Source of the DNA: Rhizophagus clarus
Lineage: Eukaryota; Glomeromycota; Glomeromycetes; Glomerales; Glomeraceae
Direction: 5' to 3'
Length of the DNA: 64,000 nt
NCBI GenBank assembly: GCA_015698045.1
Contig: BLAL01000089.1
Location: 1-64,000 of the forward strand
Part shown: positions 34,119 through 45,944 of the stretch, piece after piece
Position numbering within the stretch: the stretch's first letter is position 1
Layout of the letters: each line of letters opens with the position of its first letter
Program-made: the position numbers and the translations under genes
The notes under the pieces: generated by a model
Databases searched by the model: none
What the model was told of the DNA's origin: nothing
What the model saw: the letters and a program-made list of their open reading frames with translations, nothing else

Positions 34119-34415
34119 ATGTATTTTTCTACATTCTTAAAAATAATTTTTGTTATTTCTCTTTGTTTTTTAACATTGAAAATTGATGCACGCTCTCCTA
34201 TTCGTGCCAGCAGTCGCGACTACCGTCACTATCACAATACCGCAACCATGACCAAACGCAATTTTACCAAGAACGCAATCCATATCGATCTTAATACTGG
34301 CGAATGTAATGATAAACATTGTAGTAACGAAACAAATTGCTGTGCTGGATATGTATGTGATGAAGCTTTTCAGACGTGTCGAGTTCCCGGTTACAAACAA
34401 CGCCCTGTACTTTAA
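34119..34415 (+). CDS. Small secreted cysteine-rich protein
   Basis: An intact single-exon gene of 98 residues. Residues 1-24 form a clear signal peptide (IIFVISLCFLTLKIDA), with likely cleavage after Ala. A basic His/Arg-rich middle follows, then a compact cysteine domain near residues 65-90 with the pattern C-x4-C-x5-C-C-x4-C-x6-C (CNDKHCSNETNCCAGYVC...C). The CC pair and six cysteines recall knottin-like or colipase/dickkopf-like small disulfide folds, which stabilise secreted proteins. An in-frame Asn-Glu-Thr is a possible glycosylation site. Small secreted proteins of this type in plant-associated fungi are effector candidates; nothing here proves that role. No similar gene is nearby. 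Confidence 0.75.
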   Translation: MYFSTFLKIIFVISLCFLTLKIDARSPIRASSRDYRHYHNTATMTKRNFTKNAIHIDLNTGECNDKHCSNETNCCAGYVCDEAFQTCRVPGYKQRPVL

Positions 34416-34419
34416 AAAG

Positions 34420-36420
34420 TTTATACGTGTGTACAGAATGACGAACTAATAAACATAATCTATATAATCTTCAATTTTTCGGCCAACTTAAAATTAATAC
34501 GTAATTCTTATATTTAATATTAGAAGAGAACTTTTTTTGTTTTCTTTAAAAAAAGAAACCTTTTTTTTCATTCTTATTAAGAAACTTTTTTCGTTTTTTT
34601 TTAAAATACGGGTTTCCCTCTTTTTTTTCTTTTATTATTCATTAAAAAATTATGTAAAAAAGTATTTTTCGCTATTTTTCTTTTTTTTTTGAATTTTTTT
34701 CTTATTTTATTAATCGTTCTTATTTATTAAAATAAAAGATATACATTTTTTGCCTATTTTTATTAATGACAAAGTAATTTTATTGGAATCTTTGCGCAGA
34801 GTATAGCGTGTGGCTGTTAGATCACGAAATTAATAAAAAATTGGTTGGTAGTTAATTAATAACCTTTCGTACTTTATTTCTACTCTTTTCATTATAAATT
34901 ATAGCCGTTTTCGAATTACTGTGATCAGGTGATTTATCGATCAATTAAATTAAAACATCGAAAACACCGAAAACAAGCGAAGAACAAGCGAAAATAATAA
35001 AAAAATACTACATATTTACGCCACTAAAGACACAATAATCAGTTTTAGAACTATTATTTTTTTTTAAAAAAAATATTTATTTTCCTTTTATTTTATTTAG
35101 AAAGTGCTTTTTAAGACACTTTATTTTGAATATTTTGAAACATAAACCAAAAAAAAAGTTTTTTTATCCATTTCTTTTATCTATTAACTATTTCTAACTA
35201 TTTTTTAGAGTCTTCGGAACTTAAAAAATATTTCTATTTAAACATTAGTGTAAAGTAGAAGTCAAGAAATCCTTAAGAAACACTACCCTCTACCTTAAGA
35301 ACCAAAGATCTAAAATAAAAAATTGTGGTCAACGAATAAAAAAATAGTTAGAAATGAAAAAAATAAGTAGGAATAATGAAATAAAATAAAAAAGTATTAC
35401 CTCTTACTTGGCATAAGTCTGTAGGAGTCTTTGGAATCTCTAGGATTATAAGCTATAGCAAAAACTAAAAGCGAACGATATTAACAAAGGTTATACAATG
35501 ATGGCTTAGCATTACACAGATCAAATGATAAACATAGTATTTAAATCACCGATCACACCATTTTGAAAACGGCAATAAAAAAAAAGAATAATTTTCTATT
35601 TTATTCTTGTTTGTGGCTAAAATTTATAAATTCTTATTTTTTGCTTTATAAAATGATCATTTATTTTGCTTATTATTTTCAACTCAATAATAGTAATTAG
35701 TATATCTTCCCAGATATGTCCATGAGAGCTAAAGAATAGTTGTTTACTTAGCTTTTGTTCTTCAGATTAGTAATATTTCAAATATTTTGGTTTTTTTTTT
35801 CGTTAGTATTATTTGTTTCACGATTGCTATGAACATCAAATGGCTTACATATTTATTTAATTCATGAATAGGGACCTTCGTTAGGAGTCTTGTCGAAAAT
35901 GTCTTTAAATAAAAAATTTCCACTTACCAGTTATCCTTTTTAAATTCTTAAGATTATTAAAGGTATTGAACAAATTCATATTATTGCAGGAGCGCTTTAT
36001 CATAAAAATGTGAAAAAAAAAATTTTTTCTTGATTTTAAATATAAATCGCTTGTAAATTAAAGCTCAATTCAGTTTATCGTGTCAAAATTCAAAAGTTTG
36101 AGCTTAAAAAAGAAAAACATTATTTATTTTATTATTTTATTTTATTTATTTGGTTTGTCCAATGGCAATTATGGCAATATTACACCTTCTGTTACATAAT
36201 TATAATGGTGACTTCAGAGGTGTTGTGACAAATATTTATTTATTTATTTATTTCATATCTAGGCGTTGAACGCTCTACTATAAGCACTAAAATACTATAT
36301 GTAACGAAGCTCCTAAACCAGTAGAACCTGCCAACGCCTGTTATTTTAGCAACAATTTACTCAGCCTGTTATGATCTATCCTACATCGGATTCAAGCCAA
36401 GCAAAAAAAAACTAAACATA
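34420..36420. other. Long non-coding AT-rich stretch
   Basis: Homopolymer-rich sequence without an exon chain, recognisable repeat ends or RNA gene. Confidence 0.5.
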
Positions 36421-36430
36421 GCTAGCACAT

Positions 36431-36800
36431 CAAACTAAAATTCTAAGAATAATTTCAGCAAAGCCGTTTATCCACCGATTTTTCTTAGTGGTCGTGTCAG
36501 GGTTCTTACGATCTTTATCAGGCTTTTTCTGTGACGACTTGTTAGAGGTACCAGCATCCTTTATGGTAGCATTTTCAGAAGGCCTTGTCGAAAAGTTAGT
36601 GCCATCGGTCCTTTGATATTCTTCTTCTTATAAGCGGAACCAGGCGAGGGATGAGTCATATTCTTGTTCGCTGATTCCTTGAGAATTTTATACAATTTGA
36701 AATCAAATTCCACAAAGAATTTGACGCCACCATATGTGTTCGTGATGTTGTGACAAATAGATAACTCAAAGTAAACAACACCTGTGAGATCATAAATATC
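36431..36800 (-). pseudogene. Fragment resembling a LINE ORF1-type tail
   Basis: Minus-strand translation gives FFVEFDFKLYKILKES and KKKNIKGPMALTF in one frame and, after a shift near 36580, TSNKSSQKKPDKDRKNP and a hydrophobic end (AEIILRIL). The Lys/Ser-rich tail resembles the tail of the plus-strand ORF1-like frame at 36875, which starts about 75 bases away in the opposite direction. Confidence 0.35.
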
Positions 36801-36874
36801 ACAGGTGAGTTGTTACTAATCCAGAATTTTCTGATTGTCATGTGGACAATCTCAAAAATAATGTTTGAGATGTC

Positions 36875-37588
36875 ATGCTGTATGACGTCCCAACGTCATG
36901 GTCACCAGAACAAATTCTCACCAACTTATCTACCTGGGACCAAGTCATTGCAATGTCACTCAAAAGTCAACGGAAGTATTATACTATCCGTCTCAAGATT
37001 GCATTCAATCAATTCACACTTCAAGCGTTTTATGGCGGCAAGTGGTATCATCGTTTACATACTCCTGAAGTTCGTTGGTTCCCTGGGCGCTGGACGCTGA
37101 AGCAAAGAAACAACCATGCTACCTTCGCGGCCAAAGTAGAGGGCCTACCAGTATCTGTCACCGCGGATCCCCTACTTACCCAGGACTATGACAAACGTGA
37201 TTTCTTTTTTAAGGATCAAGACATTTGTGCCTATAAATTCTCCAAGAAGGGCACCGGCCGAGTTATGATATTAGGGTTTTTCGAAACTTATGAGGATCTT
37301 AAAACAGCGCTGAAATCCCCTTTCATCTACGAACGTACAGAGTACCGATGGTATTGCTCGAACGGTCGTCCTAATAAGAAGAAGTCTAAAAAGGCTTCGT
37401 CAAGGTCATCACAAAAACGTACCAGCCAGAATATTGGTACAAAAGGTTCCCCATTGAAGCCTTCATCTAAGCCAGAGGGGTCGCGTCGTGCGTCAAGCAA
37501 GTCCTCCTCCAAGAACAAGCAAAAGAAAGCGGGCAAGACGGTTTTGGATAAAGTGGATCTCAAACTTGTCTTGTCACTTTTAGATTGA
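36875..37588 (+). CDS. LINE ORF1-like nucleic-acid-binding protein, 5' truncated
   Basis: An open frame of 237 codons directly after a stop. It begins LYDVPTSWSPEQILTNL and continues WYHRLHTPEVRWFPGRW, which has the look of the DUF4283/ORF1-type domain found in non-LTR retroelements and in fungal proteins derived from them (from memory of the family, not searched). The C-terminal third is very rich in Lys and Ser, suiting nucleic-acid binding, and ends KLVLSLLD. There is no plausible upstream exon. GC content is higher than the surroundings, consistent with a mobile origin. No reverse transcriptase follows; downstream sequence to 38080 is non-coding. Confidence 0.5.
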   Translation: MLYDVPTSWSPEQILTNLSTWDQVIAMSLKSQRKYYTIRLKIAFNQFTLQAFYGGKWYHRLHTPEVRWFPGRWTLKQRNNHATFAAKVEGLPVSVTADPLLTQDYDKRDFFFKDQDICAYKFSKKGTGRVMILGFFETYEDLKTALKSPFIYERTEYRWYCSNGRPNKKKSKKASSRSSQKRTSQNIGTKGSPLKPSSKPEGSRRASSKSSSKNKQKKAGKTVLDKVDLKLVLSLLD

Positions 37589-37589
37589 A

Positions 37590-38127
37590 GATAGTGGGCG
37601 GTTTTTTTAGTCTTAGTTTCATTTTCTTAGTGTTGTGATATGTAGATAATTTTTCCTTGATTGTAGATTTTCCCCCTTTTTTGATTTCCTTTATCCTGTG
37701 TTATTTGATTTTGTTTTTTTTTATTTTACTCGCTAAGCTAGGATAGTGCTACTGACCGATTTTCTTTTCTATGTTTCCTAGCGAAGTGGGTTGACCATGT
37801 GCGCTGAAATGCGTTATGTTGCTATCAACGGGGTTCTTCTGTCATGGCGACAGTTTATATAGATAAAAGTTTTTTACATACAATTTTGCATTTATGCAGT
37901 TAAGTTGTATTTCCGTATATGTGGCACCCACCTTTAAAAAAAAAAATCCAGAATTTTCTGAAATAAAAATAAAATTATATCTGTTGAGTAATCCGAATAG
38001 AAACTGGTATATCTATCCGGATGTTAAATAGTCCATTCCGGTCCGTCCTTTTCGGTCTACAGACTAGGAAGTCCAGAAGTATGTTACAGTTAGCCCTAAA
38101 ATTGCATGCGACTATGAATAAAATATG
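37590..38127. other. Non-coding stretch after the ORF1-like frame
   Basis: It contains GCTAAGCTAGGATAGTG and GGTTGACCATGTGCGCTG, relatively GC-rich pieces that may be remnants of the same retroelement. No frame was supported. Confidence 0.35.
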
Positions 38128-38465
38128 CGCTTTATAATTTTGGCTGGAGTTTTATTAAATTATTTCTCGATATCATGTGATGTAATGATACTATGCTAAT
38201 TCTGGGCAGGATTAATATAATTTCAGCCAGAGTTATAAAAATATGCGATTTTCTACAAAAAACCCTGGCGAACCTATAAGTAGTCCTCTATATCAGTCCT
38301 ATGTCATAAAATGTTTTTAACAATTTTTTTTTCGTATATATATATATGTGTGTTTTCGAGCTTAACATGCTTTTTAGAGTTCAAGAGACATCGAACTTAG
38401 AATTTAAAAAGGAAAAGTACTTGGATCAATTTTATACCGATCGGCCTTATTGGTCCGGTCCTATA
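38128..38465. repeat. Dispersed LTR-like repeat, copy 2
   Basis: Direct-orientation copy of 25784-26107, with the same TATA-like blocks. The copies differ by scattered substitutions and small indels, so the duplication is not very recent. Confidence 0.75.
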
Positions 38466-40090
38466 AAATTGGCCTTAGTTTTAAATTTTGATCCACTATA
38501 TTACACAAATTATCATTTATAATAAAATTTTATGCTCTGATTCTAAACTTAAATAGTGTTACCACCAATTTTATGCTAATTGACTGGTAGTAACAGACAA
38601 ATAAATATCAAATTTATTATGGTTTATATACAATTGTTTAAGAATTAGTGTGTATTTATAAAATTGACAACAATCGGTATATGACAATTGACAGAATTTA
38701 ACAATAACGATGTTTTACTAATGATCGGCGGGTCTTTATTAACAAACAAAAGAAAATACAATATTACTGCCTCACTCGGCGTTCTGTAATATTCGTACTA
38801 TTCTACCTTTTTGTTAACAATCACTTACTCACCATCAGTCACACTCACAAACACATTCACCATCCATTCCATTCAAAATTCAGGACAATTTGTCAAAAGG
38901 ACAACTTGTTGTATGGCCGAATTGCAATTTGTCTACAGGTCAATTTGTCGATCGGCCAATTTGTCCTAGATAAACCTCAATCGGATCCCTCCCAGCCACC
39001 CATTAGCTAATCATCCGATTCTCATCTATTTATCCTATATTTATAAACTAAAAATAAACTACCTATAAATATAAATCACTAAAATATACATAAATAAATA
39101 TAAAATATAACATTCAGATTACAACCTAAATTAACAACACATATTTTAACTATATTTAAATTATTTACTATATATAGGATATAATATCGATATGGTTGTA
39201 AAAAAAAAAAATTGATAGCGAAATGAAAAGTAGACTTTGTGAGCATGCAATATAACCTTTCAAATAAATTGTCAATTAAAAAAAAAAATAATGATGGAAA
39301 ACCGAGATATTTATTTTTTCCCTTAAAATAGTATATTTTAAGTATATTACGATTTTCAGAAGATACAGTTGAAACATCCGGGAACCAGAAGTTGATGAAC
39401 TTATTTTACCAACACTGATTTTACCAACACTTGCTCATTTTAGGGGTCATACGCCACATACATGTCGATCATACACTTAGAAGACATCCAATTTATGTTA
39501 TTAAAATTCTGATCAATCATTATAGTTCGAGATCGATAATCTATAATATACTAAATTAAGCAGTATTTCATGCTGCGTCCTTATAAAATTAAAGTATTTA
39601 TAAACAGTAAATTAACGATAAAACCCGATTTTCACTCCTTAAATAATGCCCTTTGTGTGTACCCATTTAATGTTTAACGCATAATATTCCATTTTTACGC
39701 AGATCCTTGCAGTTACTCATGGATCACGAATTAAATAAAAAAGAAAACTAAACCAAAAGAGAAGATCGCCATTATTATTTAATTTATTTTATAAAAATAA
39801 TATATGTAAGAATTAACTTTTTTGTCCCTTTGGTTAGGTTAAACGAAATTCGTTTTCGCTCAATTTCTATATTTATCTATAATTTAAAACAAAATCACCA
39901 AAATCATTGTGAAAAATTCTAATTTATTGACGTAAAATAAAAATCCTATATACTGTATTTAATAATTCAAAGATTCTTCATACAAAGGGTATATAAACGT
40001 CAACAATTTTTTTTTTTTTTTTCATATAGAAAATAAATGCCATTTTTAATGTGAACTAGAAGTGATATTTAATAAATTTATACGGTATAC
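38466..40090. other. Non-coding stretch
   Basis: A cluster of CAATTTGTC words in tandem lies at 38882-38970. The rest is AT-rich without a gene. Confidence 0.45.
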
Positions 40091-40106
40091 CGTAATAATT
40101 AATAAG

Positions 40107-41274
40107 CTAGACAATATCATCGTATTTATTGTCATTGACTTTATTATATTTTACTAACAATGAATTTAAAAAATCAGTATCAAGGTAATATTCTTTAAGT
40201 ATATTTTCAATATTTTGAACGCGCTCTTCTAAAGTGACATTTTTGGCCCTTCCACTAACGAATGGAATTGGTTCATATTTATTTTTAAGTTTTTTTATGA
40301 ATTTTCTTTTATATCCTGTGCATAGACAGTTAAATACATGAGTTTGCATAAATCCCCTAATAAAAGAAGTAAATGAAGTATTAATTTACTAATTACATTT
40401 AATAATTATACATAATTGGTGCTTAACTCACCATGGTGCTAATTTAGTTTCTCCAAACAAAAACACATAGATTCCAGACAATGAACTAAAGAATCCACCG
40501 ATACCTGATATAATCGAGCCAACTGAAAAAAAAAGTGATAAAAATTAAAATGATTTATTTTTTTTTTATTTACCTAAAAATAAAAAAATCTTAATAGTTA
40601 CGATCATAATAAGTTTCTTCCTGATAATAAATATCTGTCGATGCTGGTATCAATTTAAGAGTTGTTTCATTTGGAGTTGTTAAATGGTTTATATGATCTG
40701 TTTGTACATCAAAATTAACGAACTCTAATCCATCTCCACCCGCAAGGCCATATATATAATTGTCAATCATACGTTTATTAATTTTGAATGAATAATATAT
40801 AATATTAATTTGTTCATTCATAAGAAATAAACTAGAATTGGGTTTAGTAAATAATAATCCGTCTGTTAGATAATATTTGTCATCTATTACTACTCCAGCT
40901 AAATAAGCTTCAGTGATAACGGGAGTTATCTTTATCTCTGCCTTATCTCGATAGTTAAAAACATAACGAAAAGTATTGCCGTCACAAATATCAGTTCTGT
41001 CATCGTATTCCTCACATTCTCTATCATTGTACGTACAGTTTAAAGAATATGGACTACAAGCTAATAAAATAACCTTAATATCTCTGTTGATACTTTGTCG
41101 ATTATTAATAAAATTACGGATATTAAGATTTGGTTCAGTAATCGAATCAAAAAATTGGGAAAACTGATTATATGAATAATAAATAAGTAAAATACAAAAT
41201 GAAAAAGAACACAATTTCTTTAATAAGACAAAAGAAAATGGTTCGGTTGATGGTTTGTTTTCTGTGAATACCAT
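40107..41274 (-). CDS. Membrane protein M: N-terminal TM, cysteine ectodomain, second TM
   Basis: Three exons join in phase: 41274-40602 (GTAACT donor), 40522-40432 and 40356-40107, 337 residues. A membrane segment sits near residues 17-37 (CSFSFCILLIYYSYN). A beta-rich region of about 185 residues follows, with four clustered cysteines (CSPYSLNC, NDREC, TDIC) and N-glycosylation sites. A glycine-rich second membrane segment near 226-248 (GSIISGIGGFFSSLSGIYV) leads to a basic, helical tail. The paralogue at 63563 shares MVF(T/A)ENKP.TEPFSF and the cysteine pattern, so both are real. The topology suggests an exposed domain held by two membrane passes. It is transcribed away from gene S, 856 bases apart. 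Function unknown. Confidence 0.8.
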
Positions 41275-42130
41275 TATTAAATAAAAATGAAAATAAATTG
41301 TTATTATAAAATATAAATAAGCACGTATTTATTGAACCCTGATATCGTGATAATTGATACATAATTGCATGCAGTACTACGATATAATATAATGATATTT
41401 TATTGTTTTGTGGTTCGATTTGCGTATCGTCATAATCCTTCGAAATTTGAAAATCCGGGTTCCAACTAAATTAGGTACAATGTTAATCATATGCATCGAT
41501 TTATAATAAATTTAAAAAGTCACCAATAATGAAATTATTCTTTTTAAAATCAATTTCGCTAAAAATCATCTCATTAACCAATAATCTTATTTTCTTTCCA
41601 TCCTCCTTCCCAAAATGTTCTATGATGTAATCAAAAAGTTATTTAAGTAATATATAAAATATTCAAAACATAAACGCTGAGCGTTTAATTTTTTTTAATT
41701 TTAAATATATAACATACATTTCTCCTGAACATCAAACAATATATTGGCAATCAGGAACAATTTATTTATTGTACTAGAAAATAGGTATTTAATGTAATAT
41801 AATTATCTCATTTTAAGGAATAAATAATAGAAAAATGAAGAAAATAATATTATAATATTATTTTTTATTTAAATCGTTACAACTTATTGCATTTTTTCAA
41901 TAAAAATTTACAAAAGAGTATTCTTAGGATATAATACTGGAGTTCCCAGATAACTACTGTATTATATGACGCGAAAATTTGAGATGCACGCTCAATAAAT
42001 CAATAATACTGAGTTTTGCGGTCCTGACTCAATTTAAAAGGAATTGTCGCTTAAACATTTAACCGCAATTGACAAGTTTTTATATATATAAAGCAGATAA
42101 TATAATTATTGATATGCACATTTAAACACT
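41275..42130. promoter_or_regulatory. Divergent intergenic region of genes M and S
   Basis: Both genes start from this region. A TATATATATAAAG stretch lies about 40 bases before the S start codon. The equivalent spacer in the second pair is only 172 bases, so about 680 extra bases were gained here or lost there. No element ends were identified. Confidence 0.35.
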
Positions 42131-45100
42131 ATGTTGAATATTAAACTGTTAAGAACATTAAATCTTTCATTCATTTTATTAATTACCTTTGAAATTACTT
42201 TCCTAATTTTTTATCCTACGATCTGGTCACGTTTGTTATGGTTCACACTTCCTCCTGTTTTTTTAACTGGCTTGTCTGCGGTCTTTTATAAAACAATTAT
42301 TCATGCTATAGCATTTTTAATCGTAAATTTTATTCCAATTATGATATCGTTTTGTAACGTCCTCAAATTTGATTATTATCATGGTAAAAATTAAATAAAA
42401 TTAATTACGACTTTATATTCGAAAATCGTTCTTCTAACTTTGACTTTACGTCATTTAAATGGTTATTATAAGGCTTTAACGAACAAACTTTAATAGATTT
42501 CATCAATAAATCAACTAATAAGAATATAACATATCTGGAATCCAAAAATGAAACCGAAATAAACGAAATCAACGAAACCATATCGAAGTATTATATACCA
42601 CAACATATGCCTGTACTGATAACTTTGGGAATATTTCAATTTATTTTTATAATGTTTTGCATTATACTATTAAAAACAAGGTAATTATAATATTTTGTTC
42701 TCCAATAGTTTTCTTAACTGAATAATATTTATTCACTTTTAGATCTTGGAATTGGATTTCGAAATCTAATTTAGATAACAAGAAAAGTATTATCTTTTTA
42801 TATTTTATTATAAATCTAAAAGTTTTTTTTAATTTCATTATAGAATTAATTTATTCTTCTATCAGACGCTCAGGTTATTTACCAATTTGAGAAAACATTA
42901 CTTCTAATTACAACTTCATTTCTTGGAATTTGGATATCGGAATTATATATCTTATATCATGGGCAGTCAGGAGAGGATTTTGGAATAATTTTTGGAGTAA
43001 TTAGTGATGCATTGGGTATTATTACAGTTATTCCAATTTGTATGGTTTTTATAGCGATACGGAAACATTCAAAAATTCTATATGGTTTATTTTATTTTGC
43101 AAGCCTAATTGAAATAGCAATTATAATTATATTGTTATATAGATATTGTTTTAAATTTATTTCTATATACAAAGGTAATTAATTAATATTAAAATTATTT
43201 TTATCTGAATTTTTTGTTTTAAACTTTAATTACATTAAAAACACCAATACATTAAGTTCCATCCAATAATATTATTGATGTTATGTTTATTAGAGAAATA
43301 GTTACTATAGGTAATCAAATTCTTATTAAAAATTATTTACGTATAAAAATAAGTTATATTCTAACATACATAATTATATAATTTTATATTCAGGTATTCC
43401 AACCGTGTTGTTTTTAATAATTTTGAATGTTAATACGATTTTATGTCAATTATACATTAGCGACAATGTTGTTCCACGAAGTAAGTGTCAAAAAAAACAA
43501 AAAAAATGATGAAATCGATATCTGAATTTTCTTTTTTACATTATACACTAATATTTATTTTGTTTGGTTTAGATAATAAAAAGAAACTGATGATTCTGAC
43601 AAAGAGTTCCATAATTTCTTTTTTAAACTTTACAAAAAAAATTTATAAAAAATTTTTGAAATTTTTGGAAGAAGAGCCAGATTTAGACTTAAGAACATTA
43701 AGTGCCAATGAATGGAAATTTCGACTTAAATCAGAAATTTCACTATTAGGAATCATAAACGTTAAAAATGTCGATAATAACGAAAATAATGCAGTTATAA
43801 GCATTAATAATGACGAAAAAACTCCAAAAAAAGAAAACAAAGAACATTGTATTGAAATTTCTTTTAATGCAGAATCAGATATCATGATACAAACAAATTA
43901 TCCTTTACCGAGTGATTTTGAAGAAGGTAAGTTTGGTTTCAGTATCAAATTCCGACTTCCACTTGCCTGGCTAAAACGAGGATAGCAAAGCATAAAATAC
44001 AATTCCCCGACAAGGAATTATGCCAAAAAGTCATTACCATTATCATTATAAACATCTCACCGAATATGTTAATATTGGAAACCGTTAAACGTGTACAAAA
44101 TATGTGATGACATCACCGGAATGAAATTCAAGTGACGATCGCTTCGCTTTGGGCAACAACAATAAGCCAATATATGTCATTGCTATTACAGATGTAATTA
44201 TTCGGATCCTAAAATATTTACTTGCATCTTTCTTATTGGGTATAGTGGCTATCACCTATAAACCACACTAATATTATGTGATTTCAAACTTTATAAATCA
44301 TAAACTAAGTGATATAAAAAAAGCTGAACCGATAAAATAATACCGCATAAAATTTAACAATGTCATTAAGTGATATTAATGATAAAAAATAGGTAATTTT
44401 AATAAGTGATAATGGTAAAAAATAGAAAATTTCGGCCAATTTTTCATGGAAATTTTACGGATTCCATAAAAATTCCATGGAATGTAGCAAAAAATAAAAA
44501 AAAAAAATATTTTCCGCTTACGCGGTAAAAACCATGTTTAATAAAGTATTTTCGGACTCTGTGGTTTATAGATGATAGCCACCAATAATTGTCAGAAATT
44601 TGAATCATCGGGATAATGGACTTTGGAATTATGTTTGTTAGTCGGAAAGTGGGATTCAGGATTTTGATTGAACACCGAACTATTAATATATTATTATTTA
44701 TTTTTATTCAGAATTTCCTCGACTGACTGTCACTTTTATTTCAATATAATAATAGGTATCTCTTCAATCTCTTCATTTCCTTCACCGTTAATGGAATATT
44801 ATTACTATGAAATAACAATTTTATCAAATCAAAATATTGATGAAACGATAATTGCTATTGGTCTTGCTTCAAAAAATTGTTCGATTGATAGGTATGTATT
44901 TCATCATACAAAATCATACTTAGATTAAACGATTTTAATTATTTTTTTTTTTCCAAGATTGCCTGGTTGCGATACACATTCAGTTGGATTTCACTCAGAC
45001 GAAGGTAGAATATTCCACAATGAAGGATATACGGGTTCAAAATATGCTGTAAAATGGGGTGAAGTAAATGATGTAATAGGTTGTGGTTATTACCCAAGCA

Positions 45101-45309
45101 CCGGACAAGTTTTTTTTACAGTAAATGGTGAAAATTTGGGCATTGCTTACACAGGATTATTTAATACTTGGTATCCTACAATTGGTTCTAATGGCGTTTG
45201 TAGTCTAAAAGTTAATTTTGGTCAGGAAGAATTTGAGTACAAAGAAGCTCATTATGGGAATATTTTTTGCGAAGCCGACGATAATTTCGATATTCGTATT
45301 GCGGCTTAA
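42131..45309 (+). CDS. Polytopic membrane protein with C-terminal SPRY domain (gene S1)
   Basis: Eight exons join in phase: 42131-42383, 42473-42680, 42743-42786, 42866-43174, 43394-43480, 43573-43926, 44756-44891 and 44958-45309, 580 residues. Three membrane helices lie in residues 9-76, then a loop with four N-x-S/T sites (97-120), then about five more helices (131-151, 179-199, 207-233, 240-262, 273-293). A basic, soluble linker leads to a SPRY domain near 400-555, with VGFHSDEGRIFHNEGY, VIGCGYYPSTGQVFFT and WYPTIGSNG as typical strands. SPRY domains bind peptides and often serve as adaptors, for example in ubiquitin ligases; here it should face the cytosol. Intron 6 is 829 bases against 85 in the paralogue, because of a transposon insertion. 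Confidence 0.88.
43932..44673. mobile_element. Insertion in intron 6 of gene S1, with a nested MITE
   Basis: Comparison with the paralogous intron (61525-61609) shows matching ends (GAACTATTAATAT and the CCTC(G/T)ACT..ACT acceptor side), with about 740 extra bases here. The insert ends look like poor inverted repeats (ATCAAATTCCGACTTCC and, inverted, ATCAAAATCCTGAATCCC). Inside, 44245-44267 and 44560-44582 are a 23-bp inverted pair, GTGGCTATCACCTATAAACC in the left copy, with one mismatch, marking a 338-bp MITE. Confidence 0.65.
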
Positions 45310-45942
45310 ATTATTTTTGATTGCGAAAAAAAATTTGGAGTGACTCGGAGTCGATTCAAGAGCCGAGCGCCAGCTCTATTTCGAGCCGAACTCTGAGAGT
45401 CGGTTTGAGAATTGGTTTATTTTATTAAATAATAAAATTTAATATATAATTATACTTACGGAAATTCGGTTAAATGTATATAGCTTAGGTAATTAAATAA
45501 ATTTAATATAAAAATTATACTTGGTAATAATTATACTTAATGACAATTATGTAAAGTAACACAATTATGTAAAGTAATAATTATATTAAGTTGGAGGAAG
45601 ATATAAAAGAAGGTATGGAATAGGAGGAGAAAGGACATAGGTTTTTCACGGTTTTTATTATAGCTTTAGTTTTAGGATTTTAACGAATATTGCAGATCGT
45701 CGACTTGCGCTGAGTGGGGCAGCAATATCTGATATTGCTTTCGTTTCTTTTGGATGTATTCCTTGTTAGCATTTATCAATGTCATATTTGCATCAATTTG
45801 TCAATAGTCGATTTATTGTTTATTTTAATAAACATACACCTTAAACTCATACACTTTCATTATATTTTATTTTTTATTTTTATTTTTATTAACGGATACG
45901 AATGGTTGTAACAGAAATTGTTTAAGAATATCTAACCTAAAC
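45310..45942. other. Non-coding stretch with a GAGCCGA-rich scrap
   Basis: At 45345-45412 a GC-richer piece with GAGCCGAGCGCCAGCTC resembles the words of the foldback element at 30141-30741. The rest has no supported gene. Confidence 0.4.
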
Positions 45943-45944
45943 TA

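Noticed and set aside
45714..45911. 65-codon frame between S1 and the pogo-like MITE
   Set aside because: Hydrophobic AT-driven frame without start context, splice partners or recognisable motif.
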